A stretch of DNA of 64,000 nucleotides, from NCBI GenBank assembly GCA_964355675.1, contig CAYHEC010000003.1, positions 62,001-126,000 on the forward strand, given 5' to 3'. Under the pieces are notes generated by a model, which worked only from the letters and a program-made list of their open reading frames with translations, was not told the DNA's origin and did not search any database. How positions within the stretch are numbered: the stretch's first letter is position 1; the number at the start of each line of letters is the position of its first letter. The stretch comes from CAMBDS01 sp964355675 (GTDB taxonomy: Bacteria > Electryoneota > AABM5-125-24 > Hatepunaeales > Hatepunaeaceae). The position numbers and the translations under genes are program-made. Positions 50,001-59,273 of the stretch are shown here, in pieces.

Positions 50001-52982
50001 CTATCGGATCAGCAGTAACCTTCTGGTCGAGGTAACGCCCTCGAATTTAATCTTCACAAAGTAGTAGCCACTACCCCAATTATCTGCATTCAAAGATAAT
50101 AAATTTCGTCCCACTTCATCGTATTGGTAACCTTGTCTTATTAAGCGCCCGGAAATATCGAAGACAGTAAATTCTATATTGCCGGCAATGTTTAATGTGA
50201 ATTGCAGAGACACCGAGCTGTTGAAGGGGTTGGGGTAGGCCTCGCCGACTCCAAATAGAACGGGGATCGGATCCTGATTGGCGATCCCGTGCTCGACGCC
50301 AAACCAGTCCATAATCGAGATAAAGAGATCGCCTCGAGAATTGGTTCTTCCGTGACCACCAATTCCTTCGATGCCAAAACTAAGGAAGAGTGTTTTCGCG
50401 CCCGAATTCTGGTGTGCCATGCGGACGCCAGCGCCGGGTCTATTTTCCAACCGTGTCCAGCGGAAGCATTCAATGCCATCCCCAACTGCTTCGATGGCTC
50501 CAGGTCGATGTTGATTGTTTGCTCCTTGCGAACCAAGAATGAGCAGGGTCATATCCTTGCCGACGGGGTCGCCCCCTACGCCATCGATGAGGAACTGATT
50601 GACAGAGTCAGCAATTACGCGAGCGCCAAAATATTCTTCCAGAAATCCAGTTTCCCTTAGTTCTAACCCAATCGATTGCCCGGTAAGAACAAAATTACCA
50701 CCGCCATCGATGAAGTCAGAAATTTTGGTTCTGTTGGTATTGGAGAGGAATCCATCGCGGGCATCGCCTGTGAACCAGATTACATTCTGGAAAAGGGACA
50801 GCCATTGGTCGAGCGAGACATGCGGAGAAGATACTGAATATTCACTATAGATAACTTCGAGGCTGTCCAGTGAATTTCGATACCACTCGGTGCGATCTGA
50901 GCCGTTATCGGCGTCGCGCACTAATAACAGATGTGGCTGGCCAATGGGAATACGTACTGTATCAGTCTTGATTGTACCGAATTGATCGGCATCCATCGTA
51001 AAAATAAGATTAGCGAAGCTGAGGAGAGCGTCTTGAGCGATGGAAAAACGTAAATTTGTCTCGGCGTTTACAGTATCTCCGACGGCAATAGTCCCGAGGC
51101 GAACCTCGCCGATAAGTATATTGACGGAAGGATGATCGCAGGTAAGTCGGGCGATTACATTTTCAGCAGGTGGAGGGAAAAGTGTTCCGTCACGACAGAC
51201 AGCCAGCCGGACGTCGATTGTTTCGCCGGGTTGCCAAATTTTGTTTCCATTGCCAAGATCGGCGTCGTCTGGCTCTATATGTGTGAATCGAATTGTCGGA
51301 TAGATTCCGGGTCCGATGCCATGACGTCCAAATTGTTCATAAAGAGTGAGATAGTGTGGTGTTCCATTGGTGATGTCTCCGTCGTCATCATCAGTAACCA
51401 GCACATCAGTGAAGTAAGTTAGAAATGTATTGCCAAGCTCATATCGAGCGAAATGGAAGAGCGAGTCGGTGACATTTCTTCCCAAGACTTCGCGACTGTG
51501 CCACATAGCGGCAGAAATAATCCGGCTGTCATAGTGGACTTCGCCGTACCAATCACGTGGGTACACGAGATTATTGTCGATATTTCTCAAAGCGCCTGCG
51601 CCGCCTGGCGTAGCCTCCCCCATGAATGATTCGTTGGAGATCGAGCAAGGAAAGTAGTCTGACCATGCTTCGTTCAGCGCGCCGGATTCACCTGTGTAGG
51701 GTAGGACGTTCCAAGGGTAGATGCTTCCGGTGACACCGTGCCCGAATTCATGTTGAATGACGTCACCTTTCAAGGCAAGGTTGCCCAATGTTGGTCCATT
51801 TCCGAAGAACATCCCCTGTCCGTTCCAGAAGGCGTTGTCGTAATGGTCGCCGTATTCACAGGTTGCCGGGATAACACGATCCATGCCGCGAAAATTCGGG
51901 TCGAGGGTTTTCCAATAGGCGTGAATCAGGTTCGTGTGATAATAGAGCATGCGCTCGTCGTCACGTGAGTTGTCTCGAGTCCAGTCAACGGTGACGTGCT
52001 CAATCCGGTCAATTTGTGCGTTGAAAACCGCGTCTGCACCATCCTCGAAATTCACATCGACCCATCTGCCGCGAAGTTCGCTTCGGATTCTAAAAGGACC
52101 TGCATTTGGATTAACGTTATAAACGAAATTTCCGTCGATTCCAGAAAATATCTGCTGTCCGCCGTTCAGGGTTACAATTTCTTCAGGGAATATCCCAACC
52201 AGGGGTCTGTCGGAGGGACGGAAGGGACGGTAAAGTCCACGAGTGTCGCCGGGAAGATTTTCGAAAACGATCCGATTTTCAACGGAAAGAACATCGCCGG
52301 TAGATGCGTCAACAATAATTACGGGTCGAATGAGCGGATCGGCGTGAGTCAAAATGATCTCACATGCGGCGCGTAATACAAGCTGATCATTTAAGGAAAG
52401 CGGGAACCAAATCTGTTCGGACGACACGAGTGTTGTTCCTTGATATTCTGGAGTTTGGAGAACATCAGATGCAAGATCAGAAGCAGACGCCTTGAAATAC
52501 CCGGCGGTAACCGAACCGAAGCCTCGGGCTTTGATCGAAACCAGCTCCCCTTTGGAATTAAAGGTCACGGCCGAATAAGCGCCGAAAACCTTAGTATCAT
52601 CTTTGGAAAAACGGATATAAACAGTCGTGGTATTCCTGCCATGCAATATTTGCGCTACTTCGCCGCTTTGGTCTGCAAATCCAAACTCACTTGATAAGCC
52701 TTGAGTAAGTAAAATTGCGGCTTCCTCGAGCACTTCGTCACTACCACCAGTTTTCACAAGATCGACAGGCTTGCCTGCCACCATACCAATCAAACCAGTT
52801 TTAGCATAGCGGAATGCCTGCCAAGCGTTGGCGCTTCCGGGGATGACAACCGTCTTGCTCATCTCCAGTTGTCCTAACAAATTATCAGGACTGAAAGGAT
52901 TTATCGACGTGTTCTGATTGGGCGAGACAGCAAGCGCTTGTGAACTTAACAGTGACGATATCAACATGATTGCTATGTTCAT
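50001..52982 (-). CDS. Secreted thermolysin-type (M4/M36-like) metalloprotease with T9SS sorting domain
   Basis: A zinc endopeptidase. Signal peptide MNIAIMLISSLLSSQALA, an FTP/PepSY-like propeptide (~30-260), then the catalytic domain with zinc motif VIQHEFGHGVTG and the third-ligand segment GESGALNEAWSDYF, typical of thermolysin/fungalysin enzymes. A C-terminal region has a beta sandwich (EPDDADLGNGNKIWQPGET) and a Rossmann-like segment, ending in the sorting domain EAYPNPFNSSVSLQF to RRLLLIR. Substrate is unknown; extracellular protein degradation is expected. A TTG 27 bases upstream is an alternative start; neither has a clear ribosome binding site. Confidence 0.87.
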   Translation of the reverse strand: MNIAIMLISSLLSSQALAVSPNQNTSINPFSPDNLLGQLEMSKTVVIPGSANAWQAFRYAKTGLIGMVAGKPVDLVKTGGSDEVLEEAAILLTQGLSSEFGFADQSGEVAQILHGRNTTTVYIRFSKDDTKVFGAYSAVTFNSKGELVSIKARGFGSVTAGYFKASASDLASDVLQTPEYQGTTLVSSEQIWFPLSLNDQLVLRAACEIILTHADPLIRPVIIVDASTGDVLSVENRIVFENLPGDTRGLYRPFRPSDRPLVGIFPEEIVTLNGGQQIFSGIDGNFVYNVNPNAGPFRIRSELRGRWVDVNFEDGADAVFNAQIDRIEHVTVDWTRDNSRDDERMLYYHTNLIHAYWKTLDPNFRGMDRVIPATCEYGDHYDNAFWNGQGMFFGNGPTLGNLALKGDVIQHEFGHGVTGSIYPWNVLPYTGESGALNEAWSDYFPCSISNESFMGEATPGGAGALRNIDNNLVYPRDWYGEVHYDSRIISAAMWHSREVLGRNVTDSLFHFARYELGNTFLTYFTDVLVTDDDDGDITNGTPHYLTLYEQFGRHGIGPGIYPTIRFTHIEPDDADLGNGNKIWQPGETIDVRLAVCRDGTLFPPPAENVIARLTCDHPSVNILIGEVRLGTIAVGDTVNAETNLRFSIAQDALLSFANLIFTMDADQFGTIKTDTVRIPIGQPHLLLVRDADNGSDRTEWYRNSLDSLEVIYSEYSVSSPHVSLDQWLSLFQNVIWFTGDARDGFLSNTNRTKISDFIDGGGNFVLTGQSIGLELRETGFLEEYFGARVIADSVNQFLIDGVGGDPVGKDMTLLILGSQGANNQHRPGAIEAVGDGIECFRWTRLENRPGAGVRMAHQNSGAKTLFLSFGIEGIGGHGRTNSRGDLFISIMDWFGVEHGIANQDPIPVLFGVGEAYPNPFNSSVSLQFTLNIAGNIEFTVFDISGRLIRQGYQYDEVGRNLLSLNADNWGSGYYFVKIKFEGVTSTRRLLLIR

Positions 52983-53030
52983 AAGATAGTGATTATGGAA
53001 TGATCTCAAGAAAGGTCTTTCAAGTTGTGT

Positions 53031-55088
53031 TTATTTAAGCAATCTGCGAAGAGTTGACGGATCGGTGACCGGAGCCTCGCAAACGAAATTGCGACAGACG
53101 TAAGCAGTAGGGTTACCTGCCAACTGGGTACGATCTTTAAGCAGTGGTCCCGCAGAATCTCCGGCTGGACCACAAGCGACAACAACGGCAGGACGGTACT
53201 CTTCGTTGATAATGTTGAGCAAATTTCGCACCATTGGATCGTCGATGTTTCCGATGATGGCAATTTGAGTCGAGTGATTCAAAAATGACTCTTCGCAACA
53301 GGCAAGCCGGAGATGCGAGGTCGGATTACGTTTCATCGCCAAACCGAATGCCAGCACCGTTTCTTCCGCAAGTTTACGAAAGTCTTCACGATCAAGGAGC
53401 TGGTAGAGCGCATGCAGAGAGGCGGCAATTAGAGCATTTCCTGAGGGTGTCGCACCGTCGTGGGCATGCTTAGTACGAGCGATCAAGTCCTTTTTACCGG
53501 TGGGCGAAGAATAGAATCCGCCCAAGTCACAATCAAGATACAACTCAATCAGATGTTCGGCAACCCGTTCGGCTTCTAAGAGATGAGAGGGATCGAAGTC
53601 TGCATGGTAAAGTTCGACCAAGGCGGCGAGGTAGCAGGCGCTATCGTCCAGCAATCCTTCCGCCTCGGCTTTGCCTTTACGGAACGAGTGCATCAACTTG
53701 CCATTAATCCACATTTTATCATGAATGAAGAGCGCGGCTTCCTGAGCGGCAGTAAGGTATGACTTACCACCTGTGGCACGATAAGCTCTTGCTAAGGCAT
53801 TAATCATCAAGCAATTCCAGTCGGTCAAGACTTTATCGTCTTTAGCCGGAGGAATTCGTTTTCGGCGTTCGGTCAACAGCTTCTCTCGCATACTGGTGAG
53901 ACGATTGTTCAGCTCTGTCTCGGCCAGATTAAACCGAAGCGCCGCCTCTTTCAAGGGTTGGGCGAGATGAAGGATGGATGTGTTGTGCTCGAAATTGCCT
54001 TGTTGACTAACGTCGTAGATTTCACAAAACAACCGGGCGTCATCTTCCCCTAATTCTTCCAAGACTTGCGCAGGCGTCCAGACGTAATACCTGCCTTCCT
54101 CGCCTTCGGAATCGGCGTCGAGGGAAGAGTGAAATCCTCCGTCTGAATCGCGCATCTCAGCCAGCGCCCAATCAAGTGTCTTACGGGCTATATCAAGGTA
54201 TTCTGGTTTCCTGGTTGTCAGACCGCATTCGATCAGGTTCACGGCGAGCAGAGCGTTGTCGTAGAGCATTTTCTCGAAATGAGGGACGAGCCAATCGGCG
54301 TCAGTTGAGTAACGGGCGAAGCCTCCGGCGAGCTGGTCGAAAATACCACCGCTTGCCATTCTTTGGAGCGTACGTTCAACCATTTCAAGATATTCAGCCT
54401 TGCCGGTTCTCTTCCAAACCCGTAACAATAACTCAATCTGAGCAGTGGGAGGAAACTTGGGGGCTTCGCCAAACCCGCCACGGAACGGATCGAACGACAC
54501 CGCAACGATCCGCGCGGCGAGATCGACATCCTCTAAAGTAAAGGGCACGTTGCTTCGGGTTTCAGAAGAGGCATTTTTCAGTAGAGCTTCGGTTAGTTGC
54601 ACTGCTGACTTCTCGACGTCGGATGGGCGGTTGCACCAGGCATCATCGATCATCTTCAATAATCGCAGAAATCCGGGGCGACCATAACGGTCGTCAGGCG
54701 GGAAGTAAGTGCCGCCATAGAAGGGTTTCAGGTCGGGGGTGAGAAAGACGGTAAGGGGCCAGCCTCCCGAGCCGGTCATCATCTGGACGGCGGTCATGTA
54801 GATGTCATCGACATCAGGGCGTTCTTCGCGGTCAACTTTGACGGCGACGAAATGCTGGTTGAGGTAGTCGGCGGTGGCAGTGTTTTCGAAGGATTCTCGC
54901 TCCATGACATGACACCAGTGGCAGGCGGAATATCCTATCGAGAGAAAGATCGGCTTGTTTTCTGCTCGAGCTTTGGCAAAGGCTTCGTCACCCCATGGGA
55001 ACCAGTCAACGGGATTGTGGGCGTGCTGGAGAAGGTAGGGTGAGGCGCTTTGTCGCAGTCGGTTTGAGAAGGTATTTTGAATGTCCAT
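53031..55088 (-). CDS. Thioredoxin-domain protein YyaL (DUF255/SPATA20 family)
   Basis: A 685-residue protein of the YyaL/spermatogenesis-associated 20 family. The N-terminal thioredoxin-like DUF255 domain shows SPYLLQHAHNPVDWFPWGDE, SIGYSACHWCHVMERESFEN (the CxxC is CHWC), DREERPDVDDIYM and MMTGSGGWPLTVFLTPDLKP. The remaining ~500 residues form an alpha/alpha-barrel like N-acylglucosamine 2-epimerase, with GGFHSSLDADSEGEEGRYY and DDKVLTDWNCLMINALARAY. Function is not firmly established in bacteria. The ATG at residue 29 of the longest frame is chosen because it matches the family start. Confidence 0.9.
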   Translation of the reverse strand: MDIQNTFSNRLRQSASPYLLQHAHNPVDWFPWGDEAFAKARAENKPIFLSIGYSACHWCHVMERESFENTATADYLNQHFVAVKVDREERPDVDDIYMTAVQMMTGSGGWPLTVFLTPDLKPFYGGTYFPPDDRYGRPGFLRLLKMIDDAWCNRPSDVEKSAVQLTEALLKNASSETRSNVPFTLEDVDLAARIVAVSFDPFRGGFGEAPKFPPTAQIELLLRVWKRTGKAEYLEMVERTLQRMASGGIFDQLAGGFARYSTDADWLVPHFEKMLYDNALLAVNLIECGLTTRKPEYLDIARKTLDWALAEMRDSDGGFHSSLDADSEGEEGRYYVWTPAQVLEELGEDDARLFCEIYDVSQQGNFEHNTSILHLAQPLKEAALRFNLAETELNNRLTSMREKLLTERRKRIPPAKDDKVLTDWNCLMINALARAYRATGGKSYLTAAQEAALFIHDKMWINGKLMHSFRKGKAEAEGLLDDSACYLAALVELYHADFDPSHLLEAERVAEHLIELYLDCDLGGFYSSPTGKKDLIARTKHAHDGATPSGNALIAASLHALYQLLDREDFRKLAEETVLAFGLAMKRNPTSHLRLACCEESFLNHSTQIAIIGNIDDPMVRNLLNIINEEYRPAVVVACGPAGDSAGPLLKDRTQLAGNPTAYVCRNFVCEAPVTDPSTLRRLLK

Positions 55089-55178
55089 GCATAGAGTTAC
55101 GAGCAAACCGACGAAAAATAAGTTGTCAGGCGACAAATTGTGTTTGTTGAAAAAGTCGCCGAGACACTGCATCCGTCC

Positions 55179-55200
55179 AGGCGGACGCCCTCGTCCGCTT
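55179..55200. repeat. Palindrome GCGGAC family
   Basis: AGGCGGACGCCCTCGTCCGCTT, between the YyaL gene and the glycosyltransferase gene. Same family as 32226 and 37583. Confidence 0.8.
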
Positions 55201-55226
55201 GGTCTTATTTGAGTTTTCCAACAGAC

Positions 55227-56882
55227 TCATGATTCGGTCTTCAGATCGGGAATTTCTTTTACAATAACAGATTTTGGTAGTTTGTCGCTAAATTCACGGA
55301 AGATTTGCCTTAGGCGTGTCTCCTCAACTGGATCGACAACGATGAAATCGACAGTTTTACTTGAACAAACGATATTATTCTGAATGGTCCATTTTCCAAT
55401 GCTTTTCCACCCGGTCGGGATGCCGGGATTATCCAAGAGCCATGAACGATAGACGATAGCAATTTTTACGCCCGCCTCATCACACATCTTTCTAAGCGAC
55501 TCAGGAGTAAACGAGTTGGACCTGATAGCACGAAGTACGCGGATATTGGCGAGACCAACCTTGTCAAAACAATGAAAGTCAGCGAGATAGGAAACGGCTC
55601 CGATGTCGTTGACTACGACGGCTTCTCCGGAATAATATTCACGGATGAAAAGCCCCATCTGATACTGCTGTTCAAAGATGTTGGTGGTTGAAGGGATAGT
55701 CTCTTTCAGACTATTTATTCCACGCGCAAGAAGCAAATAGCCAGAGGATACGAGTAGAAATAGAATTGTCGCCGAGTAAGATAATGTTCTGATATTTTTT
55801 AGAAAGTCGAATGTTCGGGGAATGTTTTGGTAAAGGCTGATTCCGGCACCAACAACGCCCCACCCAATAAGGTAGGCTTCGTAACGGTAAAACCATCCTG
55901 CCTTTACGAATTGCATGTGAACGAGGAATGTAAGTATGAAAAGCATAAGGAAGAGATCCGTCCGGCTCCATCGCCGTAAAGATTTCTCGTAGTAGCCATA
56001 TAGAAACAGAAAAACCACGAGGATGAAAGAGAAAGCTAAATACGGAAATTTCATGATCGATATAAAGCTGTTCAATCCCAATGTTTGCAATGCATTTCCG
56101 AGACTTGCGAAGCCCGGCAACTCGGATTTCGCCAGCAATGTGTTGGGAACAATGTAATTACCGAAATTTACCGATATAAGACCAAATATCAAGAGTGGAG
56201 CTATTGAGAAAACACCAAGCATTGTTGAGATCGTAAAGCGTTTCCTGATGGCAAAAAACAACATAACTATCGCAATCTCAAACAATCCCTCGTAACGAAT
56301 AGTAGAAAGAAATGGCGAAAGAGCGAGTAATTTCCATTCATCACGGGTGATTCGCCACGATTTTTGTTTGTCGCTCTTTCCTTCATAAAGAAGACCGGAA
56401 GCAATCCAAGCGAACAGGATAGCCAGCAAACCGTGCAGGAGGTGCTCCATGCCGGTTCGGACGAGCGGGATGACTGGGAAAAGAACTATAAATGTGAGTA
56501 ATATGAAGAATATCATCAAATTGGATATGCTTCGATTCTTCAACAATCGATGAATGATAATCAAAATACCAATAGCCGACAGGAGACTTAAAATCCACGG
56601 GGCGTTCTCGTTGACTCCAAACATAAAATAGACGATTGCCAAGATCGTTGTCCAAAGCGGCGAAGAGGACGCAGAGACAAATTCGTCTTTCGAAATTCCC
56701 CAAACGCCATGTTGCACCAAATTCTTGGCCATCGCCATTTGGATGTAGGAGTCATCCAGAATATATCCGAAGTGTTTCTGATTGTGACTATACGAACCTA
56801 TCAAGGTGTAGGACGTTGCGGCTATTAAGATGATTAGCGCTAATATCAAGGAAATATGGGGAGTGAGTGGCTTATGTATCAT
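55227..56882 (-). CDS. GT-C superfamily membrane glycosyltransferase (ArnT/PMT-like)
   Basis: A 551-residue protein with about 11 transmembrane helices. The first extracytoplasmic loop has YILDDSYIQMAMAKNLVQHG with the acidic pair typical of GT-C enzymes, followed by FVSASSSPLWTTILA. A C-terminal soluble domain begins after ~410 (EAVVVNDIGAVSYLADFHCF). Such enzymes transfer sugars or aminoarabinose from polyprenyl phosphate carriers on the outer face of the inner membrane. Donor and acceptor are unknown. It lies three bases upstream of the end of the neighbouring propeller gene. Confidence 0.8.
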   Translation of the reverse strand: MIHKPLTPHISLILALIILIAATSYTLIGSYSHNQKHFGYILDDSYIQMAMAKNLVQHGVWGISKDEFVSASSSPLWTTILAIVYFMFGVNENAPWILSLLSAIGILIIIHRLLKNRSISNLMIFFILLTFIVLFPVIPLVRTGMEHLLHGLLAILFAWIASGLLYEGKSDKQKSWRITRDEWKLLALSPFLSTIRYEGLFEIAIVMLFFAIRKRFTISTMLGVFSIAPLLIFGLISVNFGNYIVPNTLLAKSELPGFASLGNALQTLGLNSFISIMKFPYLAFSFILVVFLFLYGYYEKSLRRWSRTDLFLMLFILTFLVHMQFVKAGWFYRYEAYLIGWGVVGAGISLYQNIPRTFDFLKNIRTLSYSATILFLLVSSGYLLLARGINSLKETIPSTTNIFEQQYQMGLFIREYYSGEAVVVNDIGAVSYLADFHCFDKVGLANIRVLRAIRSNSFTPESLRKMCDEAGVKIAIVYRSWLLDNPGIPTGWKSIGKWTIQNNIVCSSKTVDFIVVDPVEETRLRQIFREFSDKLPKSVIVKEIPDLKTES

Positions 56883-56885
56883 GCT

Positions 56886-59003
56886 TTACTTAACTAACCT
56901 GAGCCACTTCTCCTGAACGACTCCAGAGCCAGCCTCCAGCCTGACGAGGTAACTTCCGGCGGGGAAGCCATCAGCGTTCCAGACGACGCTATGAAAGCCG
57001 GGAGGATAGGCATTCCTGCCTGTCAACAAATCCCCTACCAACCTTCCATCCATTCCGTAGATAACCAACCGTAGGGGCGCATCGCGATGCGCCCCTACGG
57101 CGAATGAGATCGTGGTGCTGTTGTTGAAGGGGTTGGGGTAAAGGGAAAGCAGGGCGGTGGTGGTGGGAAGTGTTCCTTCGCCTGCTACAGCTACCGGCCA
57201 GTGGATGATAATATGAACGATGAAATCCGGGTTATCCGGTTCGTTCGAGCGAATGTGCAGGTCAAAAGCCTCGTCGTTTCGCTCGAATTCAATCAGTCGA
57301 AACGTCAACACAACAACTTGACTTTCTGCGGATTGTATAACGCCTCTCGATGGTTCGATCAGGATCTCGGTTTCATCGGGATCGTCGAAAACGAGTGTAT
57401 CGACACTGACGATCTCGGCTTGCCAGCGAAGCTCGCTTTCGCCGTCGTTTCCGATGACTATTTCATACAGAATTTCAGTGGAATCAGGACTAAGTTCGAT
57501 CATCTCAGTATCGACATTCATTACTGGCGGATTGTGGGCTTCGGCGTGACACAAGACGGTAAACTCTTCCATAACAGGATCATTTGAAATAATCGTCAGT
57601 GTACTTTCCCAAACATCAGCTTGTTCCGTCCTGAAAATGAGTTCCATTTCGCGGTCTTCATCCGGGCGGAGTACGAACGCCTCTTCTGCGACCCAGAATG
57701 GCTCACCCTCAGTGAAAATTTCATTGATCTCCAGATCCTCATTTCCTTCGTTAGAGATTCTGAACGGAAGTGAATAGGATGTGCCGACAAAGACGTCCCC
57801 AAAGCGCATATTGAAGTCCATAACGTCGCGGAAGCCTGCTTCTTCCGACCATTCGATGGCGATGTCAGGCCCTCCAAATATCATTCTCACATTAAAAATC
57901 ACTACAGGTTCATCAGGATCATTCGACTCGATAATAATGTCGGCTTCATAAACGCCCTCGATTAGTTCCGATCTAACGAATGTGAGCCAGACGTCCTCGT
58001 CCTGTCTGGAGGCAAGCGTTCCTGAACGAGGTTCGAATATCATCCAGTACAGCTCGGTTACCCCATCATCATAAATCCGGACATCGTCTTCAAAGAATCC
58101 GCCCGCCCATAAATTGTGTCCGTCGTGGCAGACCGAACTATAGAGACTTTCCTCACCTCCCGGGAAAGCCACGAAGCTCTGAACCTCCTCGGTACATTGC
58201 CAGTTATCAGTATCGACGGCGATCTGGTGAACCCTCCCGGTGTTGGGAGCGATCATCCAGAGCTTGCCTTCTGTATGTTTCGGAACCCATTCAAGTCCAT
58301 AAGATACTGAGTTGTTATGGTATTCGAGATGATTGTCGATGACGCCGATCTCATCTTCCACATCGCCACCATCATTCAGCACAAAGACATGAATTGCCCT
58401 GTCCTCAGCACTCATTGCGAAGAGCCAGTCGTTCTCGTTATCTGCCGCGAGTCCGACAATTGGGAAGGGCATCTCATTACTTCCGACATTTTGACCCCGT
58501 GCGTTAAATCTCTGAATGATGATGGAATTAAACGGCGCGAGGTAGAGAAGCCCCTTCGCCCATGCGCCGTCGAAACGTGCTCCGACGTTGAGTCGCCTAA
58601 CTTGTTCGAAGTTTTCGTACCAGCCATCATGAGAATAGCCGATCACAAACCCTCGTTCGGCATAAGCCATCCATATTATCTCGTTATCCCAATCCCAGCC
58701 AACTGGCGAGCAATGCTGGTCAGCGGCGTTACCTCCGCCAAATCGAGCAATCAAATCACCGGCATCATCGCGCCGGGGGCCTTGCCGTTCGGGTTCGCTG
58801 ATTATCTCCATGCGCGCTCGCCAAACCAGGTCTTCATCTCCATCATTGGTAATCGTAAAACTAAGGTCGATATTTTCAAATCTCCGAGGGTACTGAAACT
58901 CGATTGAGTCACGACTAACTATGATGTCCGGCTGGGCAAGAGAAGGAATAGGCAGACAAATCAGGGCGGCGAGTAATAAGTGGAAGAGATACCAGCGGTT
59001 CAA
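56886..59003 (-). CDS. Secreted propeller protein with T9SS sorting domain (paralogue 1)
   Basis: A 705-residue exported protein, closest to paralogue 3. Signal peptide region LFHLLLAALICLPIPSLA, then an Ig-like strand region (SLSFTITNDGDEDLVWRAR), a beta-propeller with WMIAPNTGRVHQIAVDTDNW and HNLWAGGFFEDDVRIYDDG, two further immunoglobulin-type blocks with VVIFNVRM and EMELIFRTEQA, and the sorting domain LSLYPNPFNNSTTISFAVG to KWLRLVK. The start is TTG with GGAGG five bases upstream; the equivalent codon in paralogue 3 is ATG. Upstream translation would run into repeats. A palindrome encodes GAHRDAPL in the sorting domain. Function unknown. Confidence 0.8.
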   Translation of the reverse strand: MNRWYLFHLLLAALICLPIPSLAQPDIIVSRDSIEFQYPRRFENIDLSFTITNDGDEDLVWRARMEIISEPERQGPRRDDAGDLIARFGGGNAADQHCSPVGWDWDNEIIWMAYAERGFVIGYSHDGWYENFEQVRRLNVGARFDGAWAKGLLYLAPFNSIIIQRFNARGQNVGSNEMPFPIVGLAADNENDWLFAMSAEDRAIHVFVLNDGGDVEDEIGVIDNHLEYHNNSVSYGLEWVPKHTEGKLWMIAPNTGRVHQIAVDTDNWQCTEEVQSFVAFPGGEESLYSSVCHDGHNLWAGGFFEDDVRIYDDGVTELYWMIFEPRSGTLASRQDEDVWLTFVRSELIEGVYEADIIIESNDPDEPVVIFNVRMIFGGPDIAIEWSEEAGFRDVMDFNMRFGDVFVGTSYSLPFRISNEGNEDLEINEIFTEGEPFWVAEEAFVLRPDEDREMELIFRTEQADVWESTLTIISNDPVMEEFTVLCHAEAHNPPVMNVDTEMIELSPDSTEILYEIVIGNDGESELRWQAEIVSVDTLVFDDPDETEILIEPSRGVIQSAESQVVVLTFRLIEFERNDEAFDLHIRSNEPDNPDFIVHIIIHWPVAVAGEGTLPTTTALLSLYPNPFNNSTTISFAVGAHRDAPLRLVIYGMDGRLVGDLLTGRNAYPPGFHSVVWNADGFPAGSYLVRLEAGSGVVQEKWLRLVK
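57071..57098. repeat. Perfect 28-base palindrome inside a T9SS tail
   Basis: GTAGGGGCGCATCG and its reverse complement, within paralogue 1. On the coding strand it gives AVGAHRDAPLRL. Copies at the same codons lie in paralogues 2 and 3, and a shorter relative is at 17658. Confidence 0.9.
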
Positions 59004-59018
59004 TGGAACCTCCAAGGG

Positions 59019-59035
59019 ATTGTTATTATAACAAT
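59019..59035. promoter_or_regulatory. Conserved inverted repeat upstream of paralogue 1
   Basis: ATTGTTAT-T-ATAACAAT sits 15 bases upstream of the start, next to the ribosome binding site. The identical 17 bases stand at the same place before paralogue 3 (63801) but not before paralogue 2. It could be an operator or an mRNA hairpin that controls translation. Confidence 0.55.
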
Positions 59036-59085
59036 GTAGTGAGATTTGATTAGAAGCGCAAGGAACGGTGTAGAGTAATTTTGTG

Positions 59086-59244
59086 CCGTTGGGTGTCCTC
59101 ACCCGACGGTTAAGTTGACAGCTTGCACTCTTGGTGTACTGCCGACCACGGCGGGTCGGCAGTAGAGTTGTCTGGCGGGTCGGCAGTGGATTTGTCTGGC
59201 GGGTCGGCAGTGGGGTTGTCGCAGGGTGTCTCACCCTGCGACAA
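59086..59244. repeat. Palindrome and tandem repeat stack upstream of paralogue 1
   Basis: 59086-59109 (CCGTTGGGTG stem), 59139-59162 (CTGCCGACC stem), two tandem GGCGGGTCGGCAGT half-elements (59173-59210) and 59216-59244 (TTGTCGCAGGGTG stem). Reading through these gives the spurious N-terminal extension rich in PTRQT. Confidence 0.8.
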
Positions 59245-59273
59245 ATCACACAGAAATCCTGCGACATCGATAG

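Noticed and set aside
59004..59267. N-terminal extension of paralogue 1 rich in PTRQT repeats
   Set aside because: It is a translation of palindromic and tandem repeats. The signal peptide and ribosome binding site place the start at 59003.
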